Shown: positions 38,426-43,440 of the stretch, in pieces
Numbering within the stretch: the first letter of the stretch is position 1
How the letters are laid out: each line of letters starts with the position of its first letter
Origin: Thalassolituus marinus
GTDB lineage: Bacteria > Pseudomonadota > Gammaproteobacteria > Pseudomonadales > Oceanobacteraceae
Assembly (NCBI RefSeq): GCF_020320395.1
Contig: NZ_JAEDAH010000042.1
Span: 69,559 to 133,558, forward strand
Direction of reading: 5' to 3'
Length of the DNA stretch: 64,000 nt
Notes under the pieces: generated by a model
What the model was told of the DNA's origin: nothing
The model's input: only the letters and a program-made list of their open reading frames with translations
Database searches by the model: none
Program-made: the position numbers and the translations under genes

Positions 38426-38989
38426 TTATTTATAACGATCTTCAAGTCCGACAGACAACAAAGAGCCATCCTTAAACATTCTAAGCTCATTAATTAGCAC
38501 CTGTGCATTCAAATCATCGAGCGCAGCAAAAAACAAACAATTTTCTGACTTCTCGGATCCACATGCAGAAAAAACTATATATTGATTACTATCACCGTAA
38601 GAATCAAACTTGATCTGCCAAACCCCACCATTCAAAGGACGTATATAGGTAATAATTTTTGACAGGACATCATTATTTTCTTTCGCTACTGCAGACCAAC
38701 GCAAATATTTTTCCACGGACTCAATAAAATCATCGACTTTAGGATATTCAACACTGATACCTAGATAGCCATTGCCATATCTATCGGCCATCAAATGGTA
38801 AACATCGACACCCGAAATAAACTGAACTTTTCCGGCAGTTGCTTTCGGCATATAACGCTGAGAATACTGATTGTATTCACTTAGGCGAACATTCGTCTTG
38901 AACTGTCTTTCATTTGAAGGCTTCGGCATCGATACACAAGCCGAAATAAATACTGCTAGAAAGATAAACCATATTTTATAGCTATACAT
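38426..38989 (-). CDS. Small putative lipoprotein of unknown function
   Basis: A 187-residue protein with a lipoprotein signal peptide: hydrophobic residues 5-16 and a lipobox FISAC with the acylated cysteine at about residue 18. The mature part is polar with no domain I recognise; YLRWSAVAKENNDVLSKIITYIRPLNGGVWQIKFDSYGD and a CGSEKSENC pair stand out. AGGG precedes the ATG. Like the DUF2971 gene it is A/T-rich and bracketed by REP elements, so it belongs to the acquired island. Function cannot be assigned. Confidence 0.65.
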   Translation of the reverse strand: MYSYKIWFIFLAVFISACVSMPKPSNERQFKTNVRLSEYNQYSQRYMPKATAGKVQFISGVDVYHLMADRYGNGYLGISVEYPKVDDFIESVEKYLRWSAVAKENNDVLSKIITYIRPLNGGVWQIKFDSYGDSNQYIVFSACGSEKSENCLFFAALDDLNAQVLINELRMFKDGSLLSVGLEDRYK

Positions 38990-39033
38990 AAAGTACCCTA
39001 CTCATTCGTGATGAAAAATTTATGAGACTTCCC

Positions 39034-39056
39034 CTCGTTCCACGCTCTGCGTGGAA
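39034..39056. repeat. Single degenerate REP element
   Basis: CTCGTTCCACGCTCTGCGTGGAAGC, a shortened form of the same palindrome as in the REPINs, without the inverted partner. Confidence 0.7.
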
Positions 39057-39074
39057 GCAACTCGTAAAGAACTA

Positions 39075-39255
39075 GTCGGACACCCACGCTAACAGGCATC
39101 ACTGCCCGGACACCCACATTAGTACTTATTTAATAACAGAAAACTCAAAGACTACAACTCAGTTGAAAGTACTAGCTCTTTTGTCAGCGGCTATCCGCCC
39201 CTGGTTAAGACTCCATGAGACTATCCGAGCAATCTAACCGGACACCCACTCTAAG
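39075..39255. repeat. CGGACACCCAC direct repeats, cluster A (3 copies)
   Basis: Exact cores at 39077-39087, 39107-39117 and 39239-39249, all in the plus orientation. The stretch 39118-39175 after the second copy (ATTAGTACTTATTTAATAAC and onward) resembles 41156-41215 after cluster C, so the repeated unit is longer than the core. Confidence 0.75.
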
Positions 39256-39331
39256 CGCCGTTTATTACCAGTCTGATATCAGACCAAAACAAAGCAAACT
39301 GGCATTCCCCGACATTCAAGCTATTACCCGT

Positions 39332-39469
39332 TCACCCACCGATAATCCCACCCAAAAGCCGGGTAAACGGCACTATATCCCGCCGCACGCTGGCGGCTTC
39401 CAGTGCGACCATATATTCGCTTCGGCGTTCAACCTGCACCACGGTCCTGGGGTAGCCACCGGCGGCCAT
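39332..39469 (-). pseudogene. C-terminal remnant of a Fic-family protein
   Basis: On the minus strand 45 codons read AAGGYPRTVVQVERRSEYM, then VALEAASVRRDIVPFTRLLG, before a TGA at 39332-39334. This matches the extreme C terminus of Fic/DOC-type proteins (GGYPWTVI...ALEAASV..DI.PF..FL), which transfer AMP to target proteins. The catalytic HPFxxGNG region is absent. Upstream the frame runs straight into a REPIN at 39470, so the gene was cut at the repeat. Nonfunctional stump; identification by recollection of the family. Confidence 0.6.
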
Positions 39470-39471
39470 TT

Positions 39472-39595
39472 CTCGTTCCTACGCTCCGCGTGGGAACGCA
39501 ACGGTGCCAGCAAGGGCTACCACGCAGAGCGTGGGAGCCAGATGAGCGTGGGAGCCAGATGAGCGTGGGAGCCAGATGAGCGTGGGAGCCAGTTA
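39472..39595. repeat. REPIN 4 with a 17-base tandem tail
   Basis: A REPIN as at 37369 (palindromes near 39475-39497 and 39519-39534), whose right edge GAGCGTGGGAGCCAGAT is repeated in tandem three further times up to 39595. The tail indicates slippage or recombination within the element. Confidence 0.85.
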
Positions 39596-39613
39596 GCTGA
39601 CACGGCTTATTCA

Positions 39614-39790
39614 CTACCAGAGCTTATCCACCGCAAGCAGTCCTTCAGTACCCGCGTAATCTCTGGCACTGGAGTAACGCCAGTGCTCGGCCTGATCAAC
39701 GTAACCTCGCTTGACCGGGTTCTGATGAATGTATTCGATCTTTTGTCTCATAATGTCAGAACTGCTGATCCATTCTGGATGAACACCTTC
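39614..39790 (-). pseudogene. C-terminal remnant of a REP-associated tyrosine transposase (RAYT)
   Basis: About 58 codons on the minus strand, ending at TAG 39614-39616, read EGVHPEWISSSDIMRQKIEY, then IHQNPVKRGYVDQAEHWRYS and SARDYAGTEGLLAVDKLW. This is the standard end of the Y1_Tnp/REP-associated transposase family (YIHxNPVxRGYV..W.YSSARxY). The N-terminal part with the HUH motif and catalytic tyrosine is missing. The frame is closed by a TAA within the adjoining CGGACACCCAC repeat, so the gene was truncated there. RAYTs mobilise REP/REPIN elements, which fits its position 19 bases from a REPIN. Confidence 0.85.
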
Positions 39791-39867
39791 TTAACCAGTA
39801 TCCGGACACCCACGTTAACCAGTATCCGGACACCCACGTTAACCAGGACACTAGCCGGACACCCACA
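39791..39867. repeat. CGGACACCCAC direct repeats, cluster B (3 copies)
   Basis: Exact cores at 39803-39813, 39827-39837 and 39856-39866. The first two are in 24-base tandem units beginning TTAACCAGTATC. The cluster truncates the RAYT remnant on its left and lies ten bases from the end of the immunity gene on its right. Confidence 0.85.
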
Positions 39868-39876
39868 GCAATACGC

Positions 39877-40386
39877 CTATAACGCTTCAAACTCTACCCC
39901 AATCAGCTCGTACTGAATCAATGCTTCATGCAGTGCCTTACCGAGGTAGATGCCAGTAAAGTTATCTTCTTTGATCTTAAAAAAACCACTATCTGGCACC
40001 TTATCCAGATCAAAAACTGCCTTGGAAACACCACCGAAGGGATTCATTTCTGACTTCTCTTTATCAAGAGCGTCTATCACTGATACAACGTTACACAGCC
40101 ACATACGAACACTATTCCATTTCAACTCAATGAACTGAACTGAGTCTCCGACAAGAGGCTTCAGATATTCACAAAGATCATTGCTTACCACGAACGAACC
40201 GACGTTCAGCAGCGAGACGTCACATAAAGGTAAACCTGTATCTTCATCATCCGGCTCAACATACAGGGGTTGTTGCACATCAAGACGAGCCCCCTTGCAG
40301 CGTATCGTGCCGCCCTTAACAAGTACAAAGCTCTTACAGTTGTCGAAATCTACTTCGAGCGAATAGACAGCATCAGAATGAGCCAT
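39877..40386 (-). CDS. Imm11-type immunity protein
   Basis: A 169-residue protein that resembles the Imm11 (DUF1629) immunity family, mainly in its second half: VQFIELKWNSVRMWLCNVVSVIDALDKEKSE, then an FDLDK segment, FFKIKEDNFTGIYLGKALHEAL and the ending LIGVEFEAL. Immunity proteins of this type neutralise the nuclease toxin encoded next to them. The ATG follows GGAG with seven bases of spacing and overlaps the end of the AHH toxin gene by 14 bases, which couples their translation. Toxin-first, immunity-second order on one strand is the normal polymorphic-toxin layout. Confidence 0.72.
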   Translation of the reverse strand: MAHSDAVYSLEVDFDNCKSFVLVKGGTIRCKGARLDVQQPLYVEPDDEDTGLPLCDVSLLNVGSFVVSNDLCEYLKPLVGDSVQFIELKWNSVRMWLCNVVSVIDALDKEKSEMNPFGGVSKAVFDLDKVPDSGFFKIKEDNFTGIYLGKALHEALIQYELIGVEFEAL

Positions 40387-40993
40387 TACTAATCTCCATG
40401 ATCTCTGATCTTTTCAATCTACGGTCCAGTGAGAAATTGCCAGAAACGACTCCCCTGGCAATTCTCCGAAGAATAGCGCGTGCATGCATCGGGCTCATCG
40501 CCTGCTCTAAGCACGAAGTAATATTCAGGTAGTAGGTCTTACGGTGTACAGTTCGATGTGCAAATGCGAAGTCGGGATAATTTGGCAAGTTTCGCTTGTA
40601 ATTAGGCAGCCAAACACCGTTACATGGATCATCAATGCGTACATTGTATTGTGCGAGAATTTCTCTGGCTGCCTCTGCTCTGATATGACCACCACTGACT
40701 ATCGCGTGAGCTTCAAAATTGCCACAGACTGGTCGTTCATAACCAACAGCACCAAGAAAATCACCCAGCCGCGTTGAGTCGTGCTGTTCTGACATAAGTT
40801 CCGTATGAGACATACCCTGTCCGTTTTTTATATACTGTGCCAGAACTTCCTTCATTGCCAAGACCTTGGTGTCTGTAATGGTCTTAGCTATTAGCTGGTT
40901 AGTTTCCTTAGTAAGGCGCCCGCTTACGGTTAACAGTTCCGTCAGGCCTAATCTGAAATCAAGCTCATCAACTTCTAAGTAAAGTGGGTCCAT
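40373..40993 (-). CDS. Orphan AHH-family nuclease toxin domain
   Basis: A 206-residue protein whose C-terminal half matches the AHH nuclease domain of bacterial polymorphic toxins: NFEAHAIVSGGH at about residues 92-103, a downstream AAREILAQYNVRIDDPCNGVWLP segment and HRTVHRKTYYLNI near 146-158. The signature AHH triplet reads AHA here, so one of the paired histidines is replaced; activity is therefore uncertain. The N-terminal 85 residues are helical and carry no secretion or repeat domain, so it is detached from any delivery system. The frame is open to a GTG at 41095 inside a repeat, but the ATG at 40993, with GGAGG 12 bases upstream, is preferred. An Imm11-type gene follows directly. Confidence 0.72.
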   Translation of the reverse strand: MDPLYLEVDELDFRLGLTELLTVSGRLTKETNQLIAKTITDTKVLAMKEVLAQYIKNGQGMSHTELMSEQHDSTRLGDFLGAVGYERPVCGNFEAHAIVSGGHIRAEAAREILAQYNVRIDDPCNGVWLPNYKRNLPNYPDFAFAHRTVHRKTYYLNITSCLEQAMSPMHARAILRRIARGVVSGNFSLDRRLKRSEIMEISNGSF

Positions 40994-41082
40994 TTCCAGA
41001 CAAATCCTCCATGTCGCTGTGTGATTGTCGCGGATAAAATCCGCTCCTACAACCCATATAGGACTACTACCCGACGAGCACC

Positions 41083-41160
41083 AGTATCCGGACACCCACG
41101 TTAAGGCAGTATCCGAACACCCACATTAATAGTTTCAGACTATCCAGACATCCACGTCAA
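41083..41160. repeat. CGGACACCCAC direct repeats, cluster C (3 copies)
   Basis: One exact core at 41089-41099 and two diverged ones at 41114-41124 (CGAACACCCAC) and 41145-41155 (CAGACATCCAC). With cluster B it brackets the toxin-immunity pair in the same orientation. Confidence 0.8.
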
Positions 41161-41411
41161 TACTCTTTTGATAACAGAAAAATCAACATTATTAACCAAG
41201 TATTAAGTACTGGTTTTATCGATATTAGCGAGGGGCGTGCTTGTTCTCATATCCACAAGCTGCAAGGCAACGCAACGGTGACAACAAGGGTTACCACCGG
41301 AGCGTGTGAGCCATATGAATTTATAGCTTATTGTGCAAAACGCTCGTTTCCGCAGGCAGCAAAGAAGCCAGATGTGAGCGGGCAGAAAGACGTGATGAGC
41401 TTAAGGAAGAT
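41161..41411. other. Gene-free stretch with a decayed REPIN
   Basis: No gene is supported here. Positions 41161-41215 resemble the sequence after cluster A. About 41262-41316 reads like the right half of a REPIN with several substitutions (GCAACGGTGACAACAAGGGT, then TACCACCGGAGCGTGTGAGC). The rest is unremarkable. Confidence 0.5.
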
Positions 41412-41413
41412 CA

Positions 41414-41435
41414 CCCGGCAGCAGATGCTGCCGGG
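41414..41435 (-). terminator. Hairpin after the di-heme peroxidase gene
   Basis: Perfect ten-base arms CCCGGCAGCA and TGCTGCCGGG with a two-base core, beginning nine bases after the stop. The T-run is poor on the minus strand (TGATCTTCCT), so it may terminate weakly. Confidence 0.55.
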
Positions 41436-41443
41436 CGGTTTTG

Positions 41444-42442
41444 CTATTGCCCAAAAGGCTGTGGTTTCGGTGTTGCGTCTACCGATGGTGGCAGTATCGG
41501 CAAGGCGAAGGTTGGTTGCTCACCGGTCAGGGTTTTCAGGAAAGCCACCACTTTGGCATTTTCATCGGCGGTGAAGGTTTTACCCAGTTGTAAGCGCCCC
41601 ATAATATCCACCGCTTCGGTGAGTGTTTCAGCCTCGCCATCATGGAAGTATGGGTAGGTCAGCTCGACATTACGCAGGGTTGGCACTTTGAATTTAAAGC
41701 GGTCGGCGTCTTTACCGGTCACACCGGCCAGGCCTTCAGCCGGGTTAGTGGTTTGATACGGTTGCACCAGGCCCATTTTCTGGAAGGAGCTGCCACCCAC
41801 CGCCGGGCCGTTATGACAGGCAACACAGCCGGAGTTTTTAAACAGTTCGTAGCCGGCTTTTTCGTTGGCGGTAATGGCATTCTCATAGCCCAACAGCCAC
41901 TGATCAAAGCGTGAGCCTGGCGTCACCAGCGTTTTTTCGAATTCAGCAATAGCATCGGTTACACGGTCGATGTTGATGGCATCGTCGCCGAATACCAGGC
42001 GGAATTCATTCACATAACCGGGTATGGATTGTAAGACACTGACTGCCAGCGTATGGGTGAACGCCATCTCGCCCGGGTTAGCAATCGGGCCACCTGCCTG
42101 TTCCTTCAGGTCGGCTGCTCGACCATCCCAGAACTGCGCTACATTCATGCTGGAGTTAAGCACAGTAGGCGAGTTAATCGGCCCCTGCTGCCAGTTATGG
42201 CCAATGGAGGTTTTCAGGTTGTCGGTGCCGCCCATGCTCAGGTTATGGCATGAGTTACAGGAAATAAAACCAGACTTGGATAAACGTGGGTCAAAGTACA
42301 GTTTCTTGCCCAGTTCGGCCTGAGCCAGATTGATATTCTTGACCGGTTCAATGGGTTGAACTGGCTCCGCTGCGATACTTTTTAACGGCAGCAGCGCCGC
42401 CATGCCCAGCAAGAAAACGTGCTTTGCGGTTTTTTCCATCAT
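41444..42442 (-). CDS. Di-heme cytochrome c peroxidase (CcpA/MauG superfamily)
   Basis: A 332-residue periplasmic enzyme with a signal peptide (residues 2-25, ending SIAA) and two heme c sites: CNSCH at about residues 62-66 and CVACH at about 206-210. ALGKKLYFDPRLS-like and FWDGRAADLKEQAGGPIANPGEMAF segments are typical of bacterial di-heme peroxidases, which reduce periplasmic hydrogen peroxide using electrons from cytochrome c or azurin. The C terminus ends in a proline-rich tail. GGGGG precedes two adjacent ATGs (42442, 42439). It lies in the repeat-rich island and has an FNR/Dnr-like palindrome about 60 bases upstream. Confidence 0.92.
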   Translation of the reverse strand: MMEKTAKHVFLLGMAALLPLKSIAAEPVQPIEPVKNINLAQAELGKKLYFDPRLSKSGFISCNSCHNLSMGGTDNLKTSIGHNWQQGPINSPTVLNSSMNVAQFWDGRAADLKEQAGGPIANPGEMAFTHTLAVSVLQSIPGYVNEFRLVFGDDAINIDRVTDAIAEFEKTLVTPGSRFDQWLLGYENAITANEKAGYELFKNSGCVACHNGPAVGGSSFQKMGLVQPYQTTNPAEGLAGVTGKDADRFKFKVPTLRNVELTYPYFHDGEAETLTEAVDIMGRLQLGKTFTADENAKVVAFLKTLTGEQPTFALPILPPSVDATPKPQPFGQ

Positions 42443-42502
42443 CAGACCCCCAACAATATTCCAGATTGGTTATAAACCTAGCAGCTGATCATTTTCCGGC
42501 AA

Positions 42503-42516
42503 ATGACATAAGTCAC
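42503..42516. promoter_or_regulatory. Candidate FNR/Dnr-type site upstream of the peroxidase
   Basis: The palindrome TGAC-ATAA-GTCA (42504-42515) has the TTGAC-N4-GTCAA core form used by Dnr/NNR-like CRP/FNR regulators. It centres about 67 bases before the peroxidase ATG. Bacterial cytochrome c peroxidases are commonly under FNR-type control. Not proven. Confidence 0.4.
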
Positions 42517-42540
42517 ATTAAACCTGCGAAACAGCGAAAC

Positions 42541-42671
42541 TTACTGCCCCGCCGGATTCTGCAGCACTGACAAGGGGGCCGGCTCGCTGGTCGGTTGTGC
42601 CGACACTGCCTGCAGGAAGGCATTCAGTGCCAGCATTTCTTCGCTACTCAGCCCCAGCGGCTGAATGGCTG
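42541..42671 (-). pseudogene. Duplicated 3' end of a di-heme peroxidase lipoprotein gene
   Basis: This stretch repeats the last 131 bases of the gene that ends at 43441, with about 14 mismatches by eye. It encodes the C-terminal 40 or so residues (QPLGLSSEEMLALNAFLQAV, then SAQPTSEPAPLSVLQNPAGQ) and a stop at 42541. The match breaks off at 42671, right where the CGGACACCCAC repeat cluster D begins. It cannot be expressed as a peroxidase and is a remnant of a paralogue or of an older duplication. Confidence 0.9.
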
Positions 42672-42679
42672 GGCAGGAC

Positions 42680-42786
42680 ACTATCCGGACACCCACGTTA
42701 ATACTCCATCAAATGGTTCGCGGGCATGGTGCGTTCCTACGGGACACTATCCGGAGGCATCACTATCCGGACACCCACGTTAATAC
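42680..42786. repeat. CGGACACCCAC direct repeats, cluster D
   Basis: Exact cores at 42686-42696 and 42768-42778, each inside a longer conserved unit (CACTATC before, GTTAATACTCC after), plus a truncated copy GACACTATCCGGA at 42743-42755. Same orientation as clusters A-C. Confidence 0.85.
42719..42743. repeat. Pseudomonas-like REP element, copy 1
   Basis: CGCGGGCATGGTGCGTTCCTACGGG: the GCGGGC..GCCCGC-type stem followed by TCCTACGGG resembles the well-known pseudomonad REP. The right arm is degenerate. It interrupts repeat cluster D. Confidence 0.6.
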
Positions 42787-42803
42787 TCCCCCCCCCCGCC
42801 CGT

Positions 42804-42828
42804 CGCGGGCATGGCCCGTTCCTACGGG
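42804..42828. repeat. Pseudomonas-like REP element, copy 2
   Basis: GCGGGC-AT-GGCCCGT stem followed by TCCTACGGG, 22 of 25 bases shared with the copy at 42719. A run of ten C (42788-42797) lies just upstream and is a candidate slippage site or sequencing artefact. Confidence 0.6.
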
Positions 42829-42834
42829 TTTAAG

Positions 42835-42898
42835 CGTCCGACATCCAACGTCCGACATCCAACGTCCGACATCCAACGTCCGACATCCAACGTCCGAC
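42835..42898. repeat. 14-base tandem repeat, 4.6 copies
   Basis: CGTCCGACATCCAA is repeated perfectly at 42835, 42849, 42863 and 42877, then eight bases of a fifth copy follow. The unit length is not a multiple of three and no reading frame uses it. Confidence 0.9.
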
Positions 42899-43008
42899 TC
42901 CCGCCATCACCGCCACACCCCAAGGCCTGTACCGAAAGTCAGCCAGCCAGAACTTGATCAGGCCTATGTCTGAACTATCGTTATTTAGTCAATTCATGGA
43001 GCCAGACT

Positions 43009-43434
43009 ATGAAACTTGTTCGTCTGATATACGCCAGCCGCAAAACGGAACACTGGAACGATCAGGAGCTACAAAAGCTGACGGCTCAGGCCTCCGAGTA
43101 CAACCGTAAGCATGCGATTACCGGTGTGCTTATCTTTAACCGCAAGAATTTCCTGCAGTGCATTGAGGGTGAACGCTCGAAGGTGTCGGCGTTATTTCAG
43201 AAGATTGCCCATGATGATCGCCATCAGAACATCGAGCTGATATCCGTTGAGCAGGTGGATGAGCGGGAAATGGAGCGCTGGAGTATGTGTTATATTCCGG
43301 ACAGCCATATCACGAAAGAGCTGGTGCTTAAGTACTCCGATTCTGACGATTTCAATCCGTTTGAGATGACCACACGAGGCGCCTTTGCATTTATCCGCCA
43401 CGCTTGTGAACTGATGCAATCTGCCCAAAAGTAG
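43009..43434 (+). CDS. Short BLUF-domain blue-light photoreceptor
   Basis: A 141-residue protein consisting of one BLUF (FAD-binding blue-light sensor) domain and a short helical tail. The key flavin-site residues stand at exactly the positions known from cyanobacterial PixD: Tyr8 (LIYAS), Asn32 (EYNRKH), Gln50 (NFLQCIEGE), Trp91 and Met93 (RWSMC). A photoactive hydrogen-bond switch is therefore expected. No output domain is fused, so it should signal by protein contact, as PixD does with PixE. GGAG lies seven bases before the ATG. The gene sits between the duplicated peroxidase tail and the intact peroxidase gene, converging on the latter with a six-base gap. Confidence 0.93.
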   Translation: MKLVRLIYASRKTEHWNDQELQKLTAQASEYNRKHAITGVLIFNRKNFLQCIEGERSKVSALFQKIAHDDRHQNIELISVEQVDEREMERWSMCYIPDSHITKELVLKYSDSDDFNPFEMTTRGAFAFIRHACELMQSAQK

Positions 43435-43440
43435 CGGGGC

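Noticed and set aside
39215-39562. A 115-codon plus-strand frame in the island
   Set aside because: It runs through a REPIN and is antisense to the Fic-like stump; the protein has no recognisable features and no Shine-Dalgarno.
39791-41160. Integron gene-cassette array
   Set aside because: The repeats lack the GTTRRRY core and the inverted-repeat structure of attC sites, and there is no integrase.
42835-42898. Possible CRISPR array
   Set aside because: The 14-base units are directly adjacent with no spacers, and no cas genes are near. The CGGACACCCAC copies are irregularly spaced and also do not fit an array.
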